Shown here: one piece after another, positions 1 through 5,860 of the stretch | Layout of the letters: each line of letters begins with the position of its first letter | Numbering within the stretch: position 1 is the stretch's first letter | Source of the DNA: Candidatus Heimdallarchaeota archaeon | Lineage (GTDB): Archaea > Asgardarchaeota > Heimdallarchaeia > Heimdallarchaeales > Heimdallarchaeaceae | Length of the DNA stretch: 7,174 bases | Assembly: GCA_016839985.1 (NCBI GenBank) | Contig: JAEOTG010000308.1 | Coordinates: 1-7,174, forward strand | Direction of reading: 5' to 3' | Program-made: the position numbers and the translations under genes | The notes under the pieces: generated by a model | Told to the model about the DNA's origin: nothing | Databases searched by the model: none | What the model saw: the letters and a program-made list of their open reading frames with translations, nothing else

Positions 1-36
1 AGACGGAGAATATTGGGAATAAAAAAGAAGGAAAAG

Positions 37-134
37 TTATTTGTAAGGAATCCCAAATCTTTCGCTTATTCCTTCCAGCATAAACTTAACCATTCTTCAT
101 ATTCAAATTCGTGTAGACACTCCCATTTTTTACG
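37..134 (-). pseudogene. Remnant of the 3' end of a second L-threonine 3-dehydrogenase gene
   Basis: Read on the minus strand, 93 down to 37 gives MVKFMLEGISERFGIPYK followed by a TAA stop. The intact tdh gene at 1419-1475 ends in MVKFMLEGISNRLGIPYK, so 16 of 18 residues match. Over these 18 codons 44 of 54 bases are identical by hand count, and nearly all differences are silent. Further upstream (134 to about 94) the match continues in another frame as R-K-K-W...E-F-E-Y-E-E against R-E-E-W...E-Y-A-F-E-D of the intact gene. A small indel near 93-95 therefore breaks the frame. In-frame stops appear around 150-155 and similarity ends. The first roughly 290 codons are missing and the surface-protein gene starts at 213. 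The purine run at 21-35 (a T-rich run on the minus strand) parallels the terminator of the intact copy. The silent-biased divergence suggests this copy was once functional. A sequencing error could mimic the frameshift but not the missing 5' part. Confidence 0.8.
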
Positions 135-164
135 CTTAACATGTAAAGTTTATTAATCTGAAAG

Positions 165-173
165 TTTTATGTA
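165..173 (+). promoter_or_regulatory. Possible TATA box of the LamG surface-protein gene
   Basis: An AT-rich TTTTATGTA element lies about 44 bases before the ATG at 213. Archaeal transcription would then begin near 195 and leave a leader of roughly 18 bases, long enough to hold the ribosome-binding site at 202-208. Another AT-rich element at 148-155 is an alternative, so the exact box is uncertain. Confidence 0.35.
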
Positions 174-201
174 AGATATTAGAATCTTGAAAATAGATAA
201 T

Positions 202-208
202 GAAGTGA
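202..208 (+). promoter_or_regulatory. Ribosome-binding site GAAGTGA of the LamG gene
   Basis: GAAGTGA stands 4 bases before the ATG at 213. It is a partial match to the AGGAGGTGA complement of the archaeal 16S rRNA 3' end. The same heptamer precedes two genes of the membrane-protein operon at 5867-5873 and 5581-5587, which supports it as the Shine-Dalgarno form used in this genome. Confidence 0.5.
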
Positions 209-212
209 AAAA

Positions 213-1385
213 ATGAAAAGAGTAAAAATAAGTTTTATTTTTTTTTTCTATTGTTTTCTAATGATTTCAATAACACTTAACTCCTCAAACTTTACAGAAA
301 CTAATTTTTTGATAAAATCAGATATCGTTATAATTGATTCAAACACTATTGCATATTGGAACTTTAACGAAAATCATGGAAGCATTTTATATGATTCTAG
401 TGAATATGGTAATAATGGGACTATTGTGAATGCTGTTTGGACAGAAGGTTGGAACAAGACAGCTCTTGAATTTGATGGTGATGATTATATTGAATTTCCT
501 TATTCTACAAGTTTTCAGAGTTTTCAAGAAGGGTTTACAATTGAAATCTTCTTCAAACTTACTTCTTATGGTTTTCAGGGCGGTTGTTGCCTCTTTATGA
601 TGTCAGGAGATCCATATATGGTACCTACAATGGAGGATAATTTAGTGATTTATGCAAGTTCGATTCCTAATGACAATAAAACACACATGGTTCATAACTG
701 GGTTCATTACCCATTTCCATACCAACCACCATTAAATGAATGGATTCTGCTTGATTTAGTAGCAGAACCCCGACCAATTCCAGGTTCCTTGGATTATCAT
801 CTGTATATAAATGGAACACACATATTTGAAGCAAATCTTCCTGATATTCTAAACCATGATAATCCTGAAAAAGTGTATATTGGTATTGATTTAGATTACA
901 ATTGGGTATATTCAGACTACTTTTATGGGATAATTGATGAATTTGCGATATATCATACATATTTCGATAGTATAACAATTCAAGAACGTTATAACTACTA
1001 TGCGAATCTAGACAACTATCCCCCAGAAATTATAAGTTCAGGTGACTATAGTTATAGTTTTGGTACTTCTAACAATTTCATCAATTGGACTTTGTATGAC
1101 GAAAATCCTAAATATTACGAAATCTATAAGGATAATTTACTTATATTCACTAATGATTGGGTAAATGGTACTGAACTAAAATGGAATGTAGATTCACTAG
1201 CTGTTGGAGTATATAATTATACATTGCTTGTTTCAGATTTTAGAGATAATATTGCTACAGATACAATATTCGTGGAAGTTTTACATACAATAAATGAATT
1301 TTCAATCTCATATAGTTTCCTTCCATTACTATCTATTATATTACCAGTACTTTTAGTGAAAAGAAAACGAAAAAGAAACTCTTAA
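213..1385 (+). CDS. LamG / Ig-like surface protein with C-terminal membrane anchor
   Basis: This 390-residue protein is predicted to be exported and membrane-anchored. Residues 3-22 form a hydrophobic signal sequence rich in Phe and Ile. Residues about 45-260 look like a LamG/concanavalin A-like jelly roll. It opens with AYWNFNE and D-S-S-x-x-G-N-N-G, continues with ALEFDGDDYIEFP, and ends with GIIDEFAIYH, as is typical of LamG_3-type domains that bind glycans or proteins. Residues about 268-357 resemble the Ig/Big-like modules common in Asgard surface proteins (start YPPEI, later VGVYNYTLLVSD). Residues 363-383 are a hydrophobic helix followed by KRKRKR, a stop-transfer or CTERM-like sorting tail that leaves the domains outside. 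About nine N-x-S/T sequons suggest N-glycosylation. The gene lies between a tdh remnant and the intact tdh and converges on the latter. The ligand is unknown; adhesion or glycan binding is inferred from the fold only. Confidence 0.85.
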   Translation: MKRVKISFIFFFYCFLMISITLNSSNFTETNFLIKSDIVIIDSNTIAYWNFNENHGSILYDSSEYGNNGTIVNAVWTEGWNKTALEFDGDDYIEFPYSTSFQSFQEGFTIEIFFKLTSYGFQGGCCLFMMSGDPYMVPTMEDNLVIYASSIPNDNKTHMVHNWVHYPFPYQPPLNEWILLDLVAEPRPIPGSLDYHLYINGTHIFEANLPDILNHDNPEKVYIGIDLDYNWVYSDYFYGIIDEFAIYHTYFDSITIQERYNYYANLDNYPPEIISSGDYSYSFGTSNNFINWTLYDENPKYYEIYKDNLLIFTNDWVNGTELKWNVDSLAVGVYNYTLLVSDFRDNIATDTIFVEVLHTINEFSISYSFLPLLSIILPVLLVKRKRKRNS

Positions 1386-1388
1386 ATT

Positions 1389-1404
1389 AAAAAGAGAAGA
1401 AAAA
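1389..1404 (-). terminator. T-rich transcription terminator of tdh
   Basis: On the minus strand this stretch reads TTTTTCTTCTCTTTTT, starting 14 bases after the tdh stop codon. Archaeal RNA polymerase commonly terminates at such oligo-T tracts without a hairpin. A similar tract (21-35) follows the tdh remnant. Confidence 0.5.
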
Positions 1405-1418
1405 TGAAATTTGTTAAA

Positions 1419-2378
1419 CTATTTATAGGGAATTCCTAATCTATTGCTGATTCCCTCCAACATAAATTTAACCATGTCCTCAAACGCATATTCAGGTTTC
1501 CAATCCCATTCTTCTCGAGCAACTGAATCATCTAAAGATTGTGGCCAAGTTCTCGCAATTCCATCCCTAAAATCAGGTTCATAAGCAATTTCAAATTCAG
1601 GAATGTACTTCTTGATTTCAGATACAAGCTCTTCAGGAGTAAAACTCATAGCTGTAACATTGAAAGACCGATGTTTGAGCTTTTCATTGGGAGCTTCAAT
1701 CAAATCGAAAGTAGATTTAAGACAATCACTCATGAGCATCATTGGCAACCTCACATCAGGTCCTAGAAAACAAGTATATTTCTTGGTTTTAATCGCTTCG
1801 TAGAAGATGTCGATTGCATAATCCGTGGTTCCCCCGCCGGGTTCTTCAACGCCTAAAACGCCAGGATAGCGTAAGCTTCTAAAATCAAGGTCATACTTTT
1901 TATTGTAGTAATTTCCCATCAATTCTGTGTATACTTTACTAATCCCATAAATTGATGTTGGTTCCATTATTGTTGTATTGGGAGTGTTTACCAAAGGAGT
2001 AGTTGGACCAAAAGCTGCAATCGAGGATGGTGCAAAAAGTTGTTCTAGATTTAATTCACGACTTGCTTCTAGAGCATTGTAAAATCCTTCAAAGTTTATT
2101 GAGTGTGCAAGTTGAGGATTTTTCTCACCAGTAGCTGAAAGTACTGATGCGTTATGTATCAGAATATCTATGTCATATTCAACAAGTAATGATCTTAATC
2201 CATAATGATCTCTTATATCTAATCTGTGATAAATTACATCTAACTCCTTGAAAAGAGGAATTCTTTTCTTTCTTCCAGTTGCAACAACATTTTCTTTTCC
2301 AATTCTTTCTATCATTGCAGGAATTAATGCTTGACCAATTTGACCATATGACCCTGTTATTAAGAATCGTTTTGTCAT
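1419..2378 (-). CDS. tdh: L-threonine 3-dehydrogenase, short-chain (SDR) type
   Basis: This enzyme oxidises L-threonine with NAD+ to 2-amino-3-ketobutyrate, the first step of threonine breakdown to glycine and acetyl-CoA. It belongs to the extended SDR, UDP-galactose epimerase-like form of the enzyme, not the zinc alcohol-dehydrogenase form. Numbering from the ATG at 2378 (319 residues), the Rossmann glycine motif GSYGQIG is at 9-15. Catalytic Ser is in APSSIAAFGP near 118, and Y144-x3-K148 lies in IYGISK. Family hallmarks follow: RSLRYPG, PGGGTTDYA, LPMM, NVTAMSFTPEE and WPxSLDDSxARxxW. The length is normal for the family. A GTG at 2387 would add three residues. The ATG at 2378 is preferred because GGTGA sits 5 bases before it and the GTG would fall inside that site. 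Synthesis of the next enzyme, 2-amino-3-ketobutyrate CoA ligase, is not encoded here. A decayed copy of this gene's 3' end lies at 37-134. Confidence 0.93.
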   Translation of the reverse strand: MTKRFLITGSYGQIGQALIPAMIERIGKENVVATGRKKRIPLFKELDVIYHRLDIRDHYGLRSLLVEYDIDILIHNASVLSATGEKNPQLAHSINFEGFYNALEASRELNLEQLFAPSSIAAFGPTTPLVNTPNTTIMEPTSIYGISKVYTELMGNYYNKKYDLDFRSLRYPGVLGVEEPGGGTTDYAIDIFYEAIKTKKYTCFLGPDVRLPMMLMSDCLKSTFDLIEAPNEKLKHRSFNVTAMSFTPEELVSEIKKYIPEFEIAYEPDFRDGIARTWPQSLDDSVAREEWDWKPEYAFEDMVKFMLEGISNRLGIPYK

Positions 2379-2383
2379 GATTT

Positions 2384-2388
2384 TCACC
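2384..2388 (-). promoter_or_regulatory. Shine-Dalgarno site GGTGA that sets the tdh start
   Basis: GGTGA on the minus strand ends 5 bases before the ATG at 2378 and matches the complement of the archaeal 16S 3' end. Its position makes ATG 2378 the likely start rather than the in-frame GTG at 2387, which overlaps the site. Confidence 0.6.
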
Positions 2389-2404
2389 GTAATATTAAAA
2401 TCAA

Positions 2405-2427
2405 GAAATAAAAGAATTTTAAAAATC
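2405..2427 (-). promoter_or_regulatory. AT-rich promoter region of tdh, box not resolved
   Basis: Two TATA-like elements occur on the minus strand, TTTTTAAAAT (within 2416-2427) and CTTTTATTTC (2405-2414). The upstream one would place transcription start near 2395 and leave a leader that contains the GGTGA site, so it fits slightly better. The 2388-2583 gap holds this promoter and the divergent one for the GTPase gene; I see no gene in it. Confidence 0.35.
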
Positions 2428-2530
2428 TATTGCAAACTCTATATGAAATATTATAACTTTCTTCTTTCATTTAGTTTTTTATTAGTTTTTTTCATATTTT
2501 ATTATAAAAAACAAGTTCTTCGAGAACTAA

Positions 2531-2545
2531 AGAAAGGTTTATTTA
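2531..2545 (+). promoter_or_regulatory. BRE/TATA promoter of the GTPase-longin gene
   Basis: A purine-rich BRE-like AGAAAGG (2531-2537) directly precedes the TATA-like TTTATTTA (2538-2545). Transcription would start about 26 bases after the box centre, near 2567, leaving a leader of about 16 bases. No clear Shine-Dalgarno sequence precedes the ATG at 2584. Confidence 0.5.
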
Positions 2546-2583
2546 TTTTTATTTTTATAATCAACATTGTTATTAGTGTTTGA

Positions 2584-3552
2584 ATGCGGGATGGACATAG
2601 GTTGAATGGGCAAGAATCTTCCAAGATACTTTCATTTGAAAAAAAAGGCATACCCTTAGTGATAATAGGTTTAGCTCAGGCTGGTAAAACAACTTTTGTT
2701 AAACGTCTTCAAACTGGAGAATTCAAGTATACACAAGCTACTATGGGATTACAATTTGAAACTGCTAACGTGGGAGATGTTCGTTTCGATATTTTTGATC
2801 TTGGTGGTCATATAACATATAGGAAAACCATCTGGGAGACTTATGTGAAACTTGCTTATGGAGTGGTTTTTGTTATTGATTCTGCAAAACCAGTTCTTTT
2901 CGATGAAGCCAAAAAAGAATTCTGGAAAAGTATAAATCAGAAAGATCCTAAAGATGAGTTTCTCATTCTGTTCCTTTGCAACAAGGCTGATCTAGAAGAT
3001 AGCGTTGGCTTGGAATCAATAATAGACAAACTCGAACTCTATAGATTAGCAGAAAAGGAAAATGTATCTTATCAGTTCTTCAAGACAAGTATGAAATCTG
3101 GAGAAAATGTAGAAAACGCTCTTAATTGGCTTACTAAACAGACTAATAAATTAGCTATTAAGAGAAATGTTGACCCCCTTCTCTTTCTGCTAGCAGACAT
3201 CGAAGGCTTCCCAATTCTAGAATTAGATAAATTAGGGTTGGAAGAAGAACCTTCACTTTTAGCAGGATTCTTATCAGCTGTAGAGAGTTTTTCTCAAAGA
3301 TTATTTGGGAAGAGAGGAATGCTTCAATATATATCTGCTGGGAATTATAAGTATATTATCAAAACTGATGATGAGTATATTTATTCAATGATAATTTCTA
3401 ATAAACAATGTCAAGAAGAAGCAAGAAGACAAATTGATATAATTAGTGAATATGTGAAAGGAATGAAAGAATTCGGTATCTTGGAAGGAATAGTTACTCA
3501 TAGTTTAGGCATAGATCCTTCTGATTATGAACTTAGAAGAGGTTTCAAATAA
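2584..3552 (+). CDS. Arf/Sar1-like small GTPase fused to a longin/roadblock-like domain
   Basis: A 322-residue GTP-binding switch protein. The GTPase domain spans about 22-190 and has all nucleotide motifs: P-loop GLAQAGKTT at 29-37, switch I threonine T53 in ATMG, switch II DLGGH at 72-76, NKAD at 133-136 and TSMKSG at 168-173. GLxxAGKTT and FDLGGH are Arf/Sar1 features. His76, where Arf and Ras have Gln, is the residue Sar1 uses. One extra residue lies between DLGGH and the conserved Trp84 compared with Sar1 and Arf as I recall them. There is no Gly2 for myristoylation and no amphipathic N-terminal helix. Residues about 196-295 form a second domain with D-x-E-G-F-P-I-L-E-L-D, then SLLAGFLSAVESFS and a strand-rich end, as in the longin/roadblock-like modules of Asgard proteins, which usually mediate dimerisation or bind GTPase regulators. 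The same module recurs in the gene at 6248-7174. Partner and membrane target are unknown. Confidence 0.88.
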   Translation: MRDGHRLNGQESSKILSFEKKGIPLVIIGLAQAGKTTFVKRLQTGEFKYTQATMGLQFETANVGDVRFDIFDLGGHITYRKTIWETYVKLAYGVVFVIDSAKPVLFDEAKKEFWKSINQKDPKDEFLILFLCNKADLEDSVGLESIIDKLELYRLAEKENVSYQFFKTSMKSGENVENALNWLTKQTNKLAIKRNVDPLLFLLADIEGFPILELDKLGLEEEPSLLAGFLSAVESFSQRLFGKRGMLQYISAGNYKYIIKTDDEYIYSMIISNKQCQEEARRQIDIISEYVKGMKEFGILEGIVTHSLGIDPSDYELRRGFK

Positions 3553-3566
3553 GGAATCTAGTAAAG

Positions 3567-3577
3567 TTTTTGTTTTG
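3567..3577 (+). terminator. T-rich terminator after the GTPase gene
   Basis: TTTTTGTTTT follows the GTPase stop codon by 14 bases and precedes a separate TATA-like box for the next gene. This argues for two transcription units, though readthrough is possible. Confidence 0.4.
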
Positions 3578-3593
3578 TAGATTTCAATTCACA

Positions 3594-3608
3594 AAGAAAG
3601 AAATAAAA
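3594..3608 (+). promoter_or_regulatory. BRE/TATA promoter of acdA
   Basis: A purine-rich stretch (AAGAAAG, ending at 3600) precedes the TATA-like AAATAAAA at 3601-3608. Its centre is 24 bases before the ATG at 3628 and 33 before the ATG at 3637. Transcription would start close to the first ATG, giving a leaderless message or, with the second ATG, a leader of a few bases. Confidence 0.5.
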
Positions 3609-3627
3609 GTGATTACTTTTCGTTGAA

Positions 3628-5013
3628 ATGAGAATAATGGTTGAACAATTCTTCTATCCAAAATCAAATGCTGTAATTGGAGCAACTGCAGATCCCAGAA
3701 AATTTGGAAATGCAGTTACAATAAATTTACTGGAAAATAAAAACCTAGAGAGCGAGATATTCCCTGTAAACCCAAAAGCAGACACAATCTGTGGGCTTAA
3801 AAGCTATCCTACAATTGTTGATATAGAGAAAGAAGTGGATCTCGCAATATTACTTGTACCTGCAAAAGCTGTTCCAATAGTTATAGACCAATGTATTGAA
3901 AAGAAAGTAAAACGGATAATAGTTGTTTCAGCAGGTTTTGCAGAAATAAATGAAGAAGGAAGAAAAATAGAGCAGAAAATGGTGAAAAAAGCAAAAGACG
4001 CTAATATTAGAGTAATAGGTCCAAATTGCGTTGGTTTAATGAATTTAGATATAGGGATGAATGCTTCATTTGTATTAACTCCATTGAAAGGAACAACAAG
4101 TATAGTTTCTCAATCTGGATCTTTTGCCGCTGCTTGTTTATACGAGATGTGGTGGCAAGGTTTAGGTTTTTCAAAGTTTGCCAATCTTGGTAATATGGCA
4201 GATGTTAATTTGACTGATTTACTTGATTACTTTAAAAATGATAATTCAACATCAGTTGTTTGCGTTTATTTAGAAAATGTTGTTGATGGAAGAGCATTCT
4301 ACATAAAAATGAAAGAAGTAGCAAAAGAAAAGCCAACAGTTATTCTAAAGGGTGGGAGAACATCAGCTGGTATGAAAAGCGCTAGCTCTCATACAGGTTC
4401 GATGGCTACTGATTATACTTCACTTAAAGCAGCTATAAAACAATCTGGCGCAACTTTGTGTGAATCACTTAATGATTACATTACTGCAATCAAAGCATTC
4501 TCTTTCTTACCTGTACCAGAAGGTAAGAGGATTGGAGTTTTAACTAATTCAGGTGGGAGTGCAGTTTTGTTAAGTGATACAGCTGAAGAATTAGGAATGA
4601 AATTAGCAGAATTTACTGATGATTTCAAACAGAAAATCAATCCATTTGTCATCCCATTAGTTAAGAAAGTTAACCCTCTAGATATGATTGCTGGAGCGAA
4701 TGGAGAATCATTTTATCAAGTTACAAAAGCTATGCTAGAAGACTCTAATGTTGATATTGTTGCACCATGCTGTGTTATACCTACATTCCTCGAGATGCAA
4801 CCTGATGAGCATTTCAAAGGAGTAATCAGAGCATGGAATGAGACACAAAGAAAAAAACCTATTCTTCCTGTATTCATGAGCGGTTTTCTAATTGAGGAAA
4901 TAAAAAAGATTGCAAAAGAAGAAAAAGTACCTATTTTCTTTTCACCAAGAGAAGCAGCTTTTGCTGCAAAAGTACTTATGGAAAGAAAGAAGTTGCTTCA
5001 GAAGTATGATTGA
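3628..5013 (+). CDS. acdA: ADP-forming acetyl-CoA synthetase, alpha subunit
   Basis: This is the alpha subunit of ADP-forming acyl-CoA synthetase, which makes ATP from acetyl-CoA or related acyl-CoA: acyl-CoA + ADP + Pi gives acid + ATP + CoA. The 461 residues match the usual alpha-subunit length. Residues about 5-130 are the CoA-binding Rossmann domain (FFYPKSNAVIGAT, PVNPKA, VVSAGFAE). Residues about 131-290 are the first ligase domain, with GPNCVGLMN, SQSGS and the phosphate-accepting histidine H255 in SSHTGS. Residues about 300-455 are the second ligase domain, with LTNSGG and KVNPLDM. The ATP-grasp beta subunit is not fused and no gene for it lies here. A second ATG at 3637 gives MVEQFFYPK, closer to family N-termini, and is a serious alternative start. 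The 3' end overlaps a convergent small gene by 16 bases. Acyl-CoA preference cannot be read from the sequence. Confidence 0.93.
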   Translation: MRIMVEQFFYPKSNAVIGATADPRKFGNAVTINLLENKNLESEIFPVNPKADTICGLKSYPTIVDIEKEVDLAILLVPAKAVPIVIDQCIEKKVKRIIVVSAGFAEINEEGRKIEQKMVKKAKDANIRVIGPNCVGLMNLDIGMNASFVLTPLKGTTSIVSQSGSFAAACLYEMWWQGLGFSKFANLGNMADVNLTDLLDYFKNDNSTSVVCVYLENVVDGRAFYIKMKEVAKEKPTVILKGGRTSAGMKSASSHTGSMATDYTSLKAAIKQSGATLCESLNDYITAIKAFSFLPVPEGKRIGVLTNSGGSAVLLSDTAEELGMKLAEFTDDFKQKINPFVIPLVKKVNPLDMIAGANGESFYQVTKAMLEDSNVDIVAPCCVIPTFLEMQPDEHFKGVIRAWNETQRKKPILPVFMSGFLIEEIKKIAKEEKVPIFFSPREAAFAAKVLMERKKLLQKYD

Positions 5014-5246
5014 AGAATCAGCTCTCGAATTCTTTGAACATCTTGGGATCGATTCGGATTTAATTCAGCCCTTCTTTCCATAAATTTGACTAAGTCATCA
5101 GCTTCTTTTATCAATCCCCTTTCTATTAGTTTCAAGGTTGATAAGAGCAAAGTGATGCTAATCCGTTCATTCATGCATTTATGAATAAGTGGGATTGATT
5201 TCTCGAAAACACGGTTACTTCTTATTTTGTCGGGATTAGACATCAT
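4998..5246 (-). CDS. Small helical protein of unknown function
   Basis: I do not recognise this 82-residue protein. It is predicted to be soluble and almost entirely alpha-helical, with heptad-like leucines in residues about 28-60 (ITLLLSTLKLIERGL, then EADDLVKFMERRAEL) and a charged second half (SQDVQRIRELILQSYF). There is no signal peptide or membrane segment. A well-placed TATA box supports it as a real gene: the box is centred about 24 bases before the first ATG, so the message would be leaderless. Two ATGs stand in tandem (5246 and 5243), and the second is equally possible. The last 16 bases overlap the end of acdA on the other strand, so the two transcripts are complementary at their 3' ends. 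It lies 70 bases after the membrane-protein operon and could also be reached by readthrough. Confidence 0.65.
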   Translation of the reverse strand: MMSNPDKIRSNRVFEKSIPLIHKCMNERISITLLLSTLKLIERGLIKEADDLVKFMERRAELNPNRSQDVQRIRELILQSYF

Positions 5247-5263
5247 CCTAACATCAGGAATTT

Positions 5264-5276
5264 GATATTTAAAGCT
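5264..5276 (-). promoter_or_regulatory. TATA promoter of the 82-residue protein gene
   Basis: On the minus strand AGCTTTAAATATC contains the TATA-like TTTAAATA at 5266-5273. Its centre is about 24-27 bases before the tandem ATGs at 5246 and 5243, the spacing expected for a leaderless archaeal gene. Confidence 0.55.
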
Positions 5277-5316
5277 GTGTCAGACTCCTTTATTACCCTA
5301 CGAACATCAATAGATG

Positions 5317-5574
5317 TCATTCTTCACCATTTTGTTCAGATATTTCTTTTTTTTGATTTATCTTTTTGATTATCTCATAACCAAAATGGAAACATATACC
5401 AAAAATACAACTTAAGACAAAAAAGACAACACCCCATATTTCAGGAGCCCAATCAAGAGTATTTCTTTCAATAACTAGTAAAATCATAATAATTACTACT
5501 CCCACCACTAACATGAAGAGACTCGACAAGAGAACTATATATGTTTCTCCCAGTTTTTTAGTGTTCTTCATCAT
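5317..5574 (-). CDS. Small two-helix membrane protein, third of an operon
   Basis: An 85-residue protein I cannot assign to a family. It has two hydrophobic helices, about 12-35 (YIVLLSSLFMLVVGVVII and on) and about 45-69, joined by a short polar loop (ERNTLDWAPE). A charged C-terminal tail of about 16 residues carries both Lys and Glu. The positive N-terminus (KNTKK) and the KK after helix two suggest both ends face the cytoplasm. Two Cys and one His lie in helix two. Its start overlaps the end of the preceding gene by 17 bases and is preceded by GAAGTGA with a 6-base gap, so translation is probably coupled. ATG codons at 5574 and 5571 are both possible. A role together with the two upstream membrane proteins is inferred from the overlaps only. 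Confidence 0.72.
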   Translation of the reverse strand: MMKNTKKLGETYIVLLSSLFMLVVGVVIIMILLVIERNTLDWAPEIWGVVFFVLSCIFGICFHFGYEIIKKINQKKEISEQNGEE

Positions 5575-5860
5575 CAGGATTCACTTCAGCAATTTCCTCT
5601 TCACTTTTATTAGTTTTTCTACCATAGTATTCGAGTGCTCCTTCCATTGGAGGAGTTACTATGAGAGGTTTATTCATCTTTATAAAAGCTCTTACTCCCA
5701 ATAGTATGACTGCTATATCAATTATAACTGCTACAATCCAGAATACTGTGTCATTGGTAAAAGCAGCAAGAACAAGGATACTGACAATTAAAAGTCCATA
5801 AATTACTCCAATTGTTATCATATACCACTTGTTTTTCTTGGGAGTAACTTTAAGCATCAT
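5558..5860 (-). CDS. Small two-helix membrane protein with acidic tail, second of an operon
   Basis: A 100-residue protein of unknown family. Two hydrophobic helices, about 13-34 and 39-60, are separated by only four or five residues (TNDT), so it forms a tight hairpin. A long tail of about 40 residues follows. It begins KMNKPLIVTPPMEGALEYYG and ends in a very acidic stretch (SEEEIAEVNPDDEEH). The basic N-terminus (KVTPKKNK) suggests both ends are cytoplasmic. The start overlaps the upstream gene by 11 bases and the end overlaps the downstream gene by 17 bases. A GAAGTGA site lies 6 bases before the first of two tandem ATGs. The acidic tail could bind a soluble partner, but nothing in the sequence identifies one. 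Confidence 0.74.
   Translation of the reverse strand: MMLKVTPKKNKWYMITIGVIYGLLIVSILVLAAFTNDTVFWIVAVIIDIAVILLGVRAFIKMNKPLIVTPPMEGALEYYGRKTNKSEEEIAEVNPDDEEH
5581..5587 (-). promoter_or_regulatory. Ribosome-binding site GAAGTGA of the third operon gene
   Basis: GAAGTGA on the minus strand ends 6 bases before the ATG at 5574 and lies inside the coding region of the preceding gene. The heptamer and spacing are identical to those at 5867-5873. Confidence 0.6.

Noticed and set aside
667..978. Minus-strand reading frame of 103 residues opposite the LamG gene
   Set aside because: It is wholly inside the plus-strand gene, whose domains are recognisable; the product shows no family-like pattern.
37..1475. 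tdh 3' ends as attachment-site repeats of an integrated element
   Set aside because: No integrase is present, the repeats are only about 81% identical over 54 bases, and most differences are silent; decay of a second gene copy fits better.
2385..2387. GTG start for tdh, three codons before the ATG
   Set aside because: It lies inside the GGTGA ribosome-binding site of the ATG at 2378, and family members begin close to the Rossmann strand, as the ATG does.
2377..2583. A 68-residue plus-strand reading frame rich in Phe, Ile and Lys
   Set aside because: It overlaps the start of tdh and covers both divergent promoters; its composition is what AT-rich spacer DNA gives when translated, and it has no promoter or ribosome-binding site of its own.
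5304..5317. Small hairpin ACATC-AATA-GATGT at the end of the third operon gene
   Set aside because: The stem is only five base pairs and no T tract follows; chance occurrence is likely and archaeal termination does not need it.
5513..5704. Plus-strand reading frame across the membrane-protein operon
   Set aside because: It lies opposite two overlapping minus-strand genes that have matching ribosome-binding sites and consistent topology.
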